Program-made: the position numbers and the translations under genes
Part shown: piece by piece, positions 25,035 to 34,351 of the stretch
Numbering within the stretch: position 1 is the stretch's first letter
Layout: each line of letters opens with the position of its first letter
Notes under the pieces: model-generated
What the model was told of the DNA's origin: nothing
What the model saw: only the letters and a program-made list of their open reading frames with translations
Database searches by the model: none
Origin: Culturomica massiliensis
GTDB taxonomy: Bacteria > Bacteroidota > Bacteroidia > Bacteroidales > Marinifilaceae
NCBI RefSeq assembly: GCF_900091655.1
Contig: NZ_LT594621.1
Coordinates: forward strand, 1,302,001-1,366,000
DNA: 64,000 nt
Direction: 5' to 3'

Positions 25035-25517
25035 TCACAATTTCATTCGAAAGATATCGGAGACCTGTGCAAAACCGTGTTTTTGAAAAAAATGATGAGC
25101 CGAATGGTTATTAACGCCCGATTCCAGATAACAGTTGCGGATCCCGCGTTCCCGGAAATTCTCTACAGCTTTTTCCAGCAACTGCTCCCCGATACGTTTT
25201 CCCCGGGCATCCGGAGCAACAGCCATATCGAAAATTACACCATAAGGTTCTGCCCCGTCTTCCATAACACCGAATATGATAAATCCGGTCAAAATACCGT
25301 TGTCTTCATACAACAACACGGTATTGGAGGGATCCGCTGTCTGCCTGTCCAAGTATTGCAGCCATTTTTGCTTATAATCGGCAGCCAATATACCGGGATC
25401 CGTTGCAATCCCCATCTGAAGTTCCCCGTGAGATATATAGTCCTTATGCTCTTCGAGCACAATTGCAAAAAAATCACACAATGTCGTTCTGTCTTCAAAT
25501 TTATAATTCCGGATCAT
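25035..25517 (-). CDS. GNAT family N-acetyltransferase
   Basis: The 160-residue protein carries the GNAT acetyl-CoA site VIFDMAVAPDARGKRIGEQL at the centre (motif A, R/Q-x-x-G-x-G/A variant RGKRIG) and the C-terminal YLESGVNNHSAHHFFQKHGF. Substrate is unknown. Its start overlaps the stop of the large membrane protein gene by four bases (ATGA), so the two are co-translated and may work together. It is the last gene in this unit. Confidence 0.88.
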   Translation of the reverse strand: MIRNYKFEDRTTLCDFFAIVLEEHKDYISHGELQMGIATDPGILAADYKQKWLQYLDRQTADPSNTVLLYEDNGILTGFIIFGVMEDGAEPYGVIFDMAVAPDARGKRIGEQLLEKAVENFRERGIRNCYLESGVNNHSAHHFFQKHGFAQVSDIFRMKL

Positions 25518-27316
25518 TTCACATCAGATTTATGTTTTCTCAATTTTCCATTCGTATCCCCCACTATCATTTTTATGCAGGATATCAGCCCCGCAGCCAC
25601 AACAGAGGCAATAACCACCGATACGACTATAATCGGTAAACGCCCGATCTTAGCATACCATTCGGATAACAACAAAATTGTATTCTGTTGCAAAACTATA
25701 ATAAAAACCGATGTCAGATACACGAATAGCATAATATATCCGGGCTCGTTCAAACGCAATATTTTAGCTATATATTTCACGGCTGTTTTCAATAAAACGA
25801 CAAACCCGAATATAACACCCAAAACCGTCAGCAAAACCAAAACCGTAGCTGTTTGCTTACCCAATTCCTGAGATAAATCCGTTAATAAAGGCACTTCATC
25901 CCCTTGCAATATAACAGAAAACAAAGAAGCTACGGATATAAATAACAATATGTATTTCGTACTATTGGCCTGACTGATTTCCAACATATTACTGACATTA
26001 TTCAAGGACTTATCCACTTGCTTGATCGTCATATTCAACTGTTTCTCATCTTCCTCGATTTTCAGATTCCGGGCTGTCTGATGATACATGTATTTATGCG
26101 ACATGTAGCGCAAATACCGCACCGAATCGAGTTTTAGAACGATATTCGACAATTCCACACTCAAACGGGCATTTTCTTTGATCATATCGTGCACATTGTC
26201 CTGATGCTGGAAATCTTTTTCCATAGCCCGGTGGGAATTATAAATATACTTATTCAGCACATAATTGATCGTTTGTTTTTTCGCCAGCAAAATTTCAACC
26301 AACACGAGATATTCCGGCCAACTGACGTGATAACACTCCCTTCTGCCCAGATGTTCTTTCCAATTTGTCGCAGCACAGTTCCCACGCTTCCCATAAGTAC
26401 CGATCACCACACATACATTCTCATTGACAAGCACGAGGTCGTCCGTATCAATCGCAATATTTTTTCCGCATATATCTCCAAAACTTTTTTCCATCCGGTA
26501 AGGCCATTCTTCCGGATACAAAGTCATTAATCCCACCAATTCCGAACGATGAAATTTCTCAATATGCTGGATAATATCGTCTTCCTTCATCCTGTCGAAC
26601 ATAACCGTTCCCTGATGCCCGACCGTTTCCCAGATATCAATATAGATATAATTATGGTCCGGATAATAAAAATCTTTCTCAGGTGTCCTGTCAAAGTATT
26701 TACGGTAACGTCTCTGCACTTCTTCAAATGAAATTCCCGGCTCATAAACGTCCTTTTCCCGATATCTGCCGCCGGCATCCAAATGCAGTCCCGTAATCTT
26801 TACTTTCTTCAAGGCTCCGTCGATCTCCTGCCGGCATTTTTCCTTATTATAAATCCAGTGTTCGACGCGTTGCACAATACCGGCCACCACAATCAACTGA
26901 TCTGTATTAAAGGGTTCGCTGATCCGGCAAAACTTTTGCTTCTCCCGTTCTCTTTCTTCCCTATCCTCCTCCGGCAACACGGCATTCTCGTCCGCCTCCC
27001 CCGGAGGAACCACAATACGGTAAGACAATTGCATCGTTCTATCGAAGAAAACAGCAACCAAAACCTGTACATGCCCTTCCAATACAGCAACATTGGGCTC
27101 ATCAATCTGAATCCTAATACTGAAACCTTCGAGTTCGTACCTGTCGATAATCCTTTCCTGATGAGTAAACAACTGATCGTCGATATCCCCGGATCTTTTA
27201 TCCCGGAAAAGTTCTTTTTCAGAAATATCGATGTAACGGGAAGTAAAAGTCTGCATCAAAACGATAGAAAAATTCTTATACAACAACCCCGATTTACACT
27301 GATCTTCATTCTTCAT
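25514..27316 (-). CDS. Unknown 600-residue protein with C-terminal membrane domain
   Basis: The start is placed at ATG 27316 (MKNEDQCKSG) because a -7 promoter box at 27331-27338 lies inside the longer frame that begins at 27415. The N-terminal two thirds are soluble, acidic and charged, with a coiled-coil-like stretch before the membrane part. Four hydrophobic helices fill the last 150 residues (for example YILLFISVASLFSVIL and IIVVSVVIASVVAAGL). The layout recalls CorA-like or DUF-type sensors with large cytoplasmic heads, but no GMN motif is present. Function unknown; it is coupled to a GNAT enzyme. Confidence 0.7.
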   Translation of the reverse strand: MKNEDQCKSGLLYKNFSIVLMQTFTSRYIDISEKELFRDKRSGDIDDQLFTHQERIIDRYELEGFSIRIQIDEPNVAVLEGHVQVLVAVFFDRTMQLSYRIVVPPGEADENAVLPEEDREEREREKQKFCRISEPFNTDQLIVVAGIVQRVEHWIYNKEKCRQEIDGALKKVKITGLHLDAGGRYREKDVYEPGISFEEVQRRYRKYFDRTPEKDFYYPDHNYIYIDIWETVGHQGTVMFDRMKEDDIIQHIEKFHRSELVGLMTLYPEEWPYRMEKSFGDICGKNIAIDTDDLVLVNENVCVVIGTYGKRGNCAATNWKEHLGRRECYHVSWPEYLVLVEILLAKKQTINYVLNKYIYNSHRAMEKDFQHQDNVHDMIKENARLSVELSNIVLKLDSVRYLRYMSHKYMYHQTARNLKIEEDEKQLNMTIKQVDKSLNNVSNMLEISQANSTKYILLFISVASLFSVILQGDEVPLLTDLSQELGKQTATVLVLLTVLGVIFGFVVLLKTAVKYIAKILRLNEPGYIMLFVYLTSVFIIVLQQNTILLLSEWYAKIGRLPIIVVSVVIASVVAAGLISCIKMIVGDTNGKLRKHKSDVK

Positions 27317-27330
27317 AATTTCACTTTTTA

Positions 27331-27361
27331 CAAATATACATAAGATTCCGATTCCCCAATG
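27331..27361 (-). promoter_or_regulatory. Promoter of the membrane-protein/GNAT unit
   Basis: The minus strand has TATATTTG at 27338-27331, a perfect TAnnTTTG, with a TTG about 19 bases upstream. The transcript would start close to the ATG at 27316, leaving a very short leader. Confidence 0.5.
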
Positions 27362-27416
27362 TTTCTTAAAGAAATATAATACATCACAAATCGGCTGTCT
27401 CATTTTCGTAATCATA

Positions 27417-27893
27417 TATCAATCAAGCCAGTACCCGATCCTATAAGATTATTTTCACTCATTTCTTTCCTGAAAAATATATTGAATGACAAGGATACGC
27501 CAAATAAAATACCAGCAAAAATATCCGGAACAAAGACGTCTTCTTCAGGCATACCTTACAAAACCATATATCCGATAAAGATCCGACTGCTCTTTTTTTG
27601 GCATATTGAAATCAGAAGTATTATATTTACCGAAATTTCGCCTGCTATGCGAACCGGTAAAAATGATCCATCCTGATATTAATTTTAGGATAAAGGCGAA
27701 ATAAATACGAAGTTCAGAAAGTCGTCCGGATCTATATCTGTCAATTTCCAATTATCAATCCGCCTGATTTTGGAAAGCGGAAAAGAATAAACGACTCTTT
27801 CATTAACATTTAAAATAAAACGATATTCAAGATGTTCGTTTATTAATAAAGCATGATCATCCTGTTTGCTAAATAAATTATATCTCTGTCTCT
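27417..27893. other. AT-rich divergent spacer, no gene seen
   Basis: The 477 bases between the divergent membrane-protein and GH2 genes have only short frames on both strands without recognisable content or good ribosome sites. It presumably carries the GH2 promoter, but no clear TAnnTTTG box precedes 27894. Confidence 0.5.
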
Positions 27894-30533
27894 ATGAAAA
27901 AATATATTATTTTGATCGGAATTCTATGGGGAATTGCTTGTCAATCCTTTGCCGACAACCAAAGCTCCTGGTCGACTGCCGGATTTTACGAACTGAAAAA
28001 TTCCGGACGGAAAGTATATAATATGAATGTGGCATGGCGTTTCCGGAAAGGAGATATACCCGACGCCTGGCAAACGAACTACCCGGATTCTTTGTGGGAG
28101 GTAGTAAATATTCCCCACGGTTTGGAATACTTACCCGAAAAAGCCAGCGGATGTGTCAACTACCAGGGTATCGCCTGGTACCGGAAACATTTCTCTTTTC
28201 CTGCAGAACTAAAAGGCAAAAAGATATTTCTGTATTTCGAAGGTATTATGGGAAAATCAAAAATCTGGGTAAACGGGCGGCTACTGTCCGAACATTTCGG
28301 AGGATACCTACCTGTGGCAGTAGATATTTCAGAGATCGTAAAACCGGGAGAAGACAATATAGTCGCCGTATGTACAGACAATAGCAACGATCCGGCATAT
28401 CCTCCCGGTAAGCCGCAGGAAACCCTGGATTTCTCCTATTTCGGAGGCATATACCGCGATTGTTACCTGATTACTCACAATCACATATTCATCACTGACC
28501 CGAATTATGAAAACGAAACGGCAGGCGGGGGAATTTTTGTCGGTTACGACCGGGTATCGGAACAAAGTGCAGAAGTATTACTGAAATTGCAAGTAAAAAA
28601 TGTTACAGAGAAAACATTTCAGGGAAAAATCAACTATATCCTGGAAGATACAGTCGGCAGAAAAGTAGCCGGACTGACTCAAAAATTACACATTAAAGCC
28701 GGGCAAACTGCAGAACGCAACGGAAAAATGGAGGTTCGTGTTCCCAGTTTATGGTCCCCGGAGCATCCGAATTTATATTGGCTGATAGTGACTGTAAAAG
28801 ATGCAGCAGGCAAAACGATAGACGGATATAAACAACGTATCGGAATCCGGAGTATTGAATTCCGAGGAAAAGACGGATTCTGGCTGAACGGCAAACCTTA
28901 TCCGTTTCCACTGATCGGAGCCAACCGACATCAGGATTTTGCCGTTGTAGGTAATGCACTGCCTAATAGTATGCATTGGAGAGATGCCAAAAAATTACGG
29001 GAAGCCGGACTGAAAGTAATCCGAAATGCTCATTATCCACAGGATCCCGCTTTTATGGATGCCTGCGACGAATTAGGACTTTTCGTAATCGTAAATACGC
29101 CGGGTTGGCAATTCTGGAACAACGATCCTGTTTTCGGCGAAAGGGTATATGCAGATATCCGGAATATGGTGAGACGCGACCGGAATCATCCTTCAGTGTG
29201 GCTGTGGGAGCCTATTCTGAATGAAACCTGGTATCCCGCAGATTTTGCAGAAAAAGTACGGCACATCGTAGAAGAAGAATATCCTTACCCAGGCTGCTAC
29301 TGCGCTTGTGACGAAACAGCACGCGGGAAAGAGTATTACGCCATCCGTTATACCCATCCGGCAACCGGCGACGCCGGTTGGGAATCCCGGGAAAGTAACG
29401 ATACAGTTACTTATTTTACCCGGGAATGGGGCGACAATGTGGACGACTGGAATTCACATAACTCTCCGAGCCGGGTAGACCGGAGCTGGGGAGAAAAACC
29501 GATGCTGATACAGGCGAACCACTATGCCTCCCCCTCGTATAAATACACCTGCTACGAAACATTGTACCAAACCGGCCGCCAGCATGCCGGCGGTTGCCTT
29601 TGGCACTCCTTCGACCACCAGCGGGGATATCATCCCGACCCTTTCTACGGAGGATTGATGGATGTATTCCGCCAGCCCAAATATGCCTATTACATGTTTA
29701 TGGCTCAACGGGAAAAAACGGAACCGATGATATATATCGCCCACGAAATGACACCTTTTTCTCCCTCCGATGTAACGGTCTATTCCAATTGTGACGAGGT
29801 GCGCCTGACTTTTTGTAAAGACGGAGAGACCCGGATTTATCATAAGGAAAAGCGCAATACGGGAATGCCCTCTCCGATTGTTATTTTCCGGGATATATAT
29901 GATTTTATGCACGACAAAGAATTAAGCAGAGCCGGAAAGCAAGAAGAGGTATACCTATTGGCCGAGGGACTGATCGACGGAAAAGTAGTGGCCCGAGAGA
30001 TCAAAAGACCAGCCCGGCGACCGGCTAAAATTATAATGTGGGTAGATGATAACGGGAAAAAACTGACTGCCGACGGTTCGGATTTTGTCACCGTAGTGGC
30101 TGCTATCGCCGATCAGCAGGGAAACATCAAACGCCTGAATAAAGATGAAATCCGATTCACAGTGAAAGGTCCCGCAAGCATTGTCGGTGAAGAATCAGGA
30201 TTTGTAAATCCGAAACCTATCGAATGGGGAACTGCTCCCGTACTGATACGTTCCGGATTACAACCGGGTAAAATTACCGTGCATGCAGAGGTCTTGCTGA
30301 AAGGCTCACAGATGCCAGTAGCCGGAGAAGTAACTTTTGAGAGTGTGGCTCCCGGTTTTCAAATGCTTTATGACCCGCAGGAAGCTGAAAAATTGAATAC
30401 CCGGAATATGGAAAAAAACGGAGATAAAACAACAAACTTTGAATTGAAAAAGGAAATTCAGAAACTGCAACAGGAATTGAATTCCATCCGCCTGAAAGAG
30501 GTCGAAAGACAACAAGGGGAATTCGAAAAATAA
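27894..30533 (+). CDS. Secreted glycoside hydrolase family 2 (beta-galactosidase-like)
   Basis: The 879-residue enzyme has an export signal (MKKYIILIGILWGIACQSFA; the GIAC could act as a weak lipobox). A jelly-roll sugar-binding domain follows (WRFRKGDIPDAW, NIPHGLEYL, YEGIMGKSKIWVNGRLL in part, at about 45-190), then an Ig-like domain and a TIM barrel. The GH2 acid/base is in LNETWY (Glu444), and REWGDN (Glu511) is the candidate nucleophile. A C-terminal coiled coil (FELKKEIQKLQQELNSIRLK) is unusual and might hold an oligomer. No SusC/SusD pair lies beside it, so it is a stand-alone glycosidase; the substrate is unknown. Confidence 0.88.
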   Translation: MKKYIILIGILWGIACQSFADNQSSWSTAGFYELKNSGRKVYNMNVAWRFRKGDIPDAWQTNYPDSLWEVVNIPHGLEYLPEKASGCVNYQGIAWYRKHFSFPAELKGKKIFLYFEGIMGKSKIWVNGRLLSEHFGGYLPVAVDISEIVKPGEDNIVAVCTDNSNDPAYPPGKPQETLDFSYFGGIYRDCYLITHNHIFITDPNYENETAGGGIFVGYDRVSEQSAEVLLKLQVKNVTEKTFQGKINYILEDTVGRKVAGLTQKLHIKAGQTAERNGKMEVRVPSLWSPEHPNLYWLIVTVKDAAGKTIDGYKQRIGIRSIEFRGKDGFWLNGKPYPFPLIGANRHQDFAVVGNALPNSMHWRDAKKLREAGLKVIRNAHYPQDPAFMDACDELGLFVIVNTPGWQFWNNDPVFGERVYADIRNMVRRDRNHPSVWLWEPILNETWYPADFAEKVRHIVEEEYPYPGCYCACDETARGKEYYAIRYTHPATGDAGWESRESNDTVTYFTREWGDNVDDWNSHNSPSRVDRSWGEKPMLIQANHYASPSYKYTCYETLYQTGRQHAGGCLWHSFDHQRGYHPDPFYGGLMDVFRQPKYAYYMFMAQREKTEPMIYIAHEMTPFSPSDVTVYSNCDEVRLTFCKDGETRIYHKEKRNTGMPSPIVIFRDIYDFMHDKELSRAGKQEEVYLLAEGLIDGKVVAREIKRPARRPAKIIMWVDDNGKKLTADGSDFVTVVAAIADQQGNIKRLNKDEIRFTVKGPASIVGEESGFVNPKPIEWGTAPVLIRSGLQPGKITVHAEVLLKGSQMPVAGEVTFESVAPGFQMLYDPQEAEKLNTRNMEKNGDKTTNFELKKEIQKLQQELNSIRLKEVERQQGEFEK

Positions 30534-30565
30534 GAATATACAAAGCAAAAATATAATCATCTGTA

Positions 30566-30605
30566 AGGGTTGTAATATTCCCTCTCAAAAGAATATTACA
30601 ACCCT
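30566..30605. terminator. Strong bidirectional terminator between GH2 and AlbA_2 genes
   Basis: A perfect 15-base stem (30566-30580 with 30591-30605) with a 10-base loop lies between two convergent genes, with T-rich sequence on the right (GATTTTATTT). Confidence 0.85.
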
Positions 30606-30621
30606 GATTTTATTTATCAGG

Positions 30622-32076
30622 CTATTTCAACCTCCGGACAATTTTCCAATATCCTTTTTTCGTAGCGCCCATACGTTTTAATATCCCTTTTTTCCTTAGC
30701 TGCAATAAATTCCATTCTATTCCCCGGACAGACAACCCGATTGCTTCCGACAATTCCAATCGCGTTATAAATGGATTATTATTAATTAATTGCAATATTT
30801 TCAATCCGGTTTCTCCCACAGTTTCTCCCACAGTTTCTCCCACAGTTTCTCCCACAGTTTCTCCCACAGTTTCTCCCACAGTTTCTCCCACAATAAAATC
30901 CAAATCATCCTCCATGCCAACCAAGGGGATTTTTACGGTAAATAAATCCTCCTCCCGGAACAAAGCCCGTTCACATCCCGAATACATCTTAATATACTGA
31001 AACACCTTTCTCACTCCCGTCCCTAATTCTTCGGCCCTTCCAATTTGTGTGAATATATTCGCTATATTAGGGTTTTTAGGAAATGCTTCGTAATTTCCCG
31101 GGTACAATTCACCGAATACATGCGGTTTATTGGCATTTTTCAATACTACCCCATTATCATAGATAATCAGTGAAGCCGGATAAGCATTCAGATACTCCCG
31201 GTGAATCAAAAAATTAACAATTACTTCCCGGAAAATAATATCGCGTAAAGAAATCCGCTGATCTCTTTCCAGCCAAAACGGATCCGGCAAATGCTTGGCA
31301 ATAAACTGCATCAATAAAGGATAGGCATCGATCAGATTACAACGAATATTTACCCGGTCATCGTAACGCTCTTTATCTTTTCTGCGTAACAAAGCATCGA
31401 TTTTATAATGCGGTACCACATCCCGTATAGCCTCCTCCTGCCCGAACAACAGCAAGGCAGCCAAAGTAAATCCTTCCCTACCGGTCAGCATATCCCGGCG
31501 GTATAATCCGGATATCCGGTAGAATTCTTCATCGGATAATGTATTCCATGGCTGATCGGGGCGTTGTACTTCCATCATCTGACGAACACGGGCCACAATC
31601 CCGGGTACAAAATCCGCTTCTCTTACATAAGGATACACCATACCCTCCGAATAATAAGCACTTTTCCGGCTATACATATTCCGGATCTGATCATCACTCC
31701 GTACTTCATAATCTCCGTCCACACTCCGGTCAAAAATCTTCCCGGCACATCGATGTACCTGTGAAGAAACAGGAACATAAACCGATATCAGTTTTTTCCT
31801 TCTGAAATCAATAACCGCAGGTTCCAACAGAAAAGTCGGATTTAATTTCTGCGGATTATTCGACAAATTCGAAATTTCCTTGCAGAACTTTTCTACCATT
31901 CCGGCCTTTATCCCTTCTACTTTCCCGGAATCGGTTACACCCAACAATATGATGCCCCCATTCCGGTTTAAAAATGCACAAACCGTCTCGAACAAATTAT
32001 CCGGAACCTTAGACTCCGCCCGCTTAAACTCGGCACTAATTCCCTCTCCTTTTTGTAAAACAGATTGAATATCCAT
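30622..32076 (-). CDS. AlbA_2/Schlafen-type ATP-binding domain protein with winged-helix tail and VGET repeats
   Basis: The 484-residue protein opens with the AlbA_2 domain: GEGISAEFKRAESKVPDNLF, ETVCAFLNRNGGIILLGVTD. A middle region contains EVIVNFLIHREYLNAYPASL and ELGTGVRKVFQYIKMYSGCE, typical of the RecG-related ATPase-like family. A linker of seven V-G-E-T repeats separates it from a C-terminal winged helix (ITRLELSEAIGLSVRGIEWN). The family is thought to regulate transcription or act in stress and defence. The linker is coded by a 12-base tandem repeat, so its length can vary without frameshift. Confidence 0.85.
   Translation of the reverse strand: MDIQSVLQKGEGISAEFKRAESKVPDNLFETVCAFLNRNGGIILLGVTDSGKVEGIKAGMVEKFCKEISNLSNNPQKLNPTFLLEPAVIDFRRKKLISVYVPVSSQVHRCAGKIFDRSVDGDYEVRSDDQIRNMYSRKSAYYSEGMVYPYVREADFVPGIVARVRQMMEVQRPDQPWNTLSDEEFYRISGLYRRDMLTGREGFTLAALLLFGQEEAIRDVVPHYKIDALLRRKDKERYDDRVNIRCNLIDAYPLLMQFIAKHLPDPFWLERDQRISLRDIIFREVIVNFLIHREYLNAYPASLIIYDNGVVLKNANKPHVFGELYPGNYEAFPKNPNIANIFTQIGRAEELGTGVRKVFQYIKMYSGCERALFREEDLFTVKIPLVGMEDDLDFIVGETVGETVGETVGETVGETVGETVGETGLKILQLINNNPFITRLELSEAIGLSVRGIEWNLLQLRKKGILKRMGATKKGYWKIVRRLK
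30810..30893 (-). repeat. 12-base tandem repeat, seven units, inside the AlbA_2 gene
   Basis: Seven units (TTTCTCCCACAG on the plus strand, last one slightly diverged) encode VGET in frame. Near-identity of units shows recent slippage or gene conversion. Confidence 0.95.
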
Positions 32077-32258
32077 GACTATAATTTATTTCATTTTTCA
32101 ATTTAAGCATTTTTTACAAAAGTTCAAAAACCGACACTCAGCCTTTAGGCTCCTTTCCCTCATCCCCCTACTTCCAAATACTAAAACAGAAAGGACCGTA
32201 TCAACCGGCACACCCTTTTTTCGGACACAACTTTTGTGATTAGGGAAAATAGTTGATT

Positions 32259-32418
32259 GATAACGAGTTAGTAAATGACACAAGTACGGATTTATCCGTA
32301 TAAACATTATTTCGCTAAGGAAACTACTCTTTTCATGTAGGTTTCTATGTAGGTTAATTAATACCAATTGATTCCTACTAATGCGAATTAATAATAAGTC
32401 ATTAACTAACTCGTTATC
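32259..32418. repeat. 21-base imperfect inverted repeat next to the recombinase gene
   Basis: Arms at 32259-32279 and 32398-32418 are inverted copies with one mismatch (arm 1 GATAACGAGTTAGTAAATGA). They enclose 118 bases and the right arm ends five bases before the recombinase ATG. This is the geometry of an invertible switch or of recombinase binding arms. Confidence 0.75.
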
Positions 32419-32423
32419 AGTCT

Positions 32424-33701
32424 ATGTACACGATTAACATCAGGGGTAAGCAGAACCCGAAAGACACCAAGATGGTCAAGCTGGAGATAATTTTCTTCAA
32501 GACCGGTTACGCCCGTGTGCCGAAGGTTATAAACATCACAGGGCTATTAAAAGACTGGGATGTCAAGTCTCAGAGTTTCCGTGTAGGGAGTGCGGAGGCC
32601 ACTACCAAGAACAAACTGCTTTTCGATTTGCGAACCAAATATCTGCATGTCGCCGATACCTGGGAGATGGAAGGCAGGAACTGGTCGCCCGTCCAGCTAT
32701 CACATTGCTTCGATGAAATCAAGGCGGCCAAACCCGAGGTCAAAGTAAAGAGTGTCCAGCAGATGATCGATTATCTTGAAGAGACATTCAAAAACAAGAA
32801 ACGCATCAAGAACGGTCAGATTGTCGACAGCACGACCAATGCTAAACGGTATGTCTATCTCAAGCGTGAACTGCAGGCGTTTACAAAGGAAAAATATGAA
32901 AAAGCCTTTTCCTCTTATTTCTTTACGGATATTACAGAAGAGTTTCTTCTTGACTTTGCGTTTTGGCTTAAAGAAAGAGGTATCAGAAATGGCAACAAGG
33001 CCGGACTTACACACAAACTAAGGTTGCTCCGTGCCGTATGCAGGCAGGCAGAAAAGAAAGAGATGTACGGGGTGAATATGGATAACTTCCTCTGTCTCGG
33101 TGATGATATTAATTGGCCGGAAACCACTTCAAGAGCAGTTCCGGAAACAGTCATAGCTAAAATCGCAAATGTTGACCGTACCTTGTTTACGAAAAAAGAG
33201 CAGTTGCATCTTGATTTGTTCCTGTTCAGCTACTATACCGGAGGTATGGCGAATGTCGATGTATGTAACCTGACATGGGATTTGGTCCAGGAAGACCGCA
33301 TCGTCTATGAACGTATCAAGTTTCCCAAAACAGCCAAACCGGAATTACTCAGTAAAGCAAAAGCCATCATGAATAAATACCGTGGGCAAAGTTATGGAAA
33401 TTATGTATTTCCTGTTTTTACTCATAAACACACGACCACTTCCAAGAAGACTACACGTGTCAAGCAAATTTCCACACGCCTTTCACAAACCTTGACGAAA
33501 GCATGCAAGATGTTGCGCATTAAAGAAAACATCACATGGTATTCCGCCCGTGGCTCTTTCATATCGAAGATGGTAGATGCCGGTAATAATCCGTATGTGG
33601 TTGCAGAGATGGCTGGTAACAGCCCATTGACCATCTATAAGCATTACTACAAGAATACAAAGCGGGAAGAAATCAAGCGGCAGATGGAAGAAATGTTCTG
33701 A
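32424..33701 (+). CDS. Tyrosine recombinase (Bacteroidales phage-integrase type)
   Basis: The 425-residue protein has an Arm/SAM-like N-terminal part (MYTINIRGKQNPKDTKM, TGLLKDWDVKSQSFRVGS) and a C-terminal catalytic domain. Visible catalytic landmarks are the Arg in WYSARGSF and the C-terminal Tyr region AGNSPLTIYKHYYKN. The first conserved Arg is replaced (YYTGGMANVDVCNLTW), as in the IntDOT type, and the usual His after the second Arg is Gly. So the active site is atypical but the fold is clear. It lies beside an inverted repeat and leads a phage-like island. It may invert that repeat, integrate the island, or both. Confidence 0.88.
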   Translation: MYTINIRGKQNPKDTKMVKLEIIFFKTGYARVPKVINITGLLKDWDVKSQSFRVGSAEATTKNKLLFDLRTKYLHVADTWEMEGRNWSPVQLSHCFDEIKAAKPEVKVKSVQQMIDYLEETFKNKKRIKNGQIVDSTTNAKRYVYLKRELQAFTKEKYEKAFSSYFFTDITEEFLLDFAFWLKERGIRNGNKAGLTHKLRLLRAVCRQAEKKEMYGVNMDNFLCLGDDINWPETTSRAVPETVIAKIANVDRTLFTKKEQLHLDLFLFSYYTGGMANVDVCNLTWDLVQEDRIVYERIKFPKTAKPELLSKAKAIMNKYRGQSYGNYVFPVFTHKHTTTSKKTTRVKQISTRLSQTLTKACKMLRIKENITWYSARGSFISKMVDAGNNPYVVAEMAGNSPLTIYKHYYKNTKREEIKRQMEEMF

Positions 33702-33845
33702 CCAGACATATCCATAAAGTTGTAAACACCTTGACAATTTCTCTGATGGATAAATCATACGGTATAATGGCTGTTAAAAGTCATTGATTACCAATGTGAT
33801 ATTTATTATATTGACAGAATCGCTCTTATTCTTGATTATTTTCAC

Positions 33846-33853
33846 TACCTTTG
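33846..33853 (+). promoter_or_regulatory. -7 box of the histone-H1-like gene
   Basis: TACCTTTG matches TAnnTTTG and lies 26 bases before the ATG at 33880, which supports that start over the longer frame from 33784. Confidence 0.5.
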
Positions 33854-33879
33854 TAGTCAATAACTTAAATAATATTTAT

Positions 33880-34056
33880 ATGAAAGAGTTGGTTTCAAAG
33901 ATACAGGAAGTATATGCTACATTCTCCACGGATGCGGCACTTCAGATTGAAAAAGGCAACAAGGCCGCAGGTACCCGTGCCCGCAAGACTTCGTTGGAAT
34001 TGGAAAAACTGATGAAAGAGTTTCGTAAGGTTTCCTTGGAAGAATCCAAGAAATAG
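33880..34056 (+). CDS. Histone H1-like (Hc1 family) nucleoid protein
   Basis: The 58-residue protein from ATG 33880 begins MKELVSKIQEVYATFSTDAA and continues LQIEKGNKAAGTRARKTSLE. This is the short Hc1/histone-H1-like family common in Bacteroidota, in which a helical N-terminus is followed by a Lys/Arg-rich segment with K-A-A-G-T-R-A-R-K. It likely binds DNA non-specifically. A -7 promoter box just upstream indicates its own transcription. Confidence 0.85.
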   Translation: MKELVSKIQEVYATFSTDAALQIEKGNKAAGTRARKTSLELEKLMKEFRKVSLEESKK

Positions 34057-34168
34057 CCTTTACACGTCCGGTCGTTATCACATAATGCCGGTTCTTCTGC
34101 AGATGCGGCATAAAAACCATATTGGCAGAACGACATAATAAAATACGGAAAGCGTTAGCTTTTGTCAT

Positions 34169-34275
34169 GCACCGAAATCTGGTAAATTTCACTTATCCGC
34201 AGGACAAACAGTTTTCGCCTATGCTTTTGCGTGGGCTTAACTTGTTTGCGGATAGGTTTACCAGAACCTCGGTGC
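34169..34275. other. Long imperfect inverted repeat, possible structured RNA
   Basis: Arms at 34169-34201 and 34247-34275 pair with a few mismatches (GCACCGA...TCTGGTAAA...TATCCGCA against its complement). GCGTGGG at 34230 and CCCACGC at 34288-34294 add a further pairing. The frame that crosses it (34122-34355) has no recognisable content. It could be a structured non-coding RNA or a transposon end. Confidence 0.5.
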
Positions 34276-34351
34276 TACGGGTTATGTCCCACGCTTTTTG
34301 GTCTTGGTACATTGAATGCTTGACGGGACTCAAGCCAAATACGGAGATATT

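Noticed and set aside
27482..27676. 64-residue frame in the spacer before the GH2 gene
   Set aside because: No ribosome site, no neighbours on that strand in operon distance, random-looking sequence.
30810..30893. CRISPR-like array
   Set aside because: Units are contiguous 12-mers without spacers and lie in a coding frame (VGET).
32098..32367. 89-residue minus-strand frame over the inverted repeat at the recombinase
   Set aside because: It overlaps one arm and the invertible-like segment and has no recognisable content.
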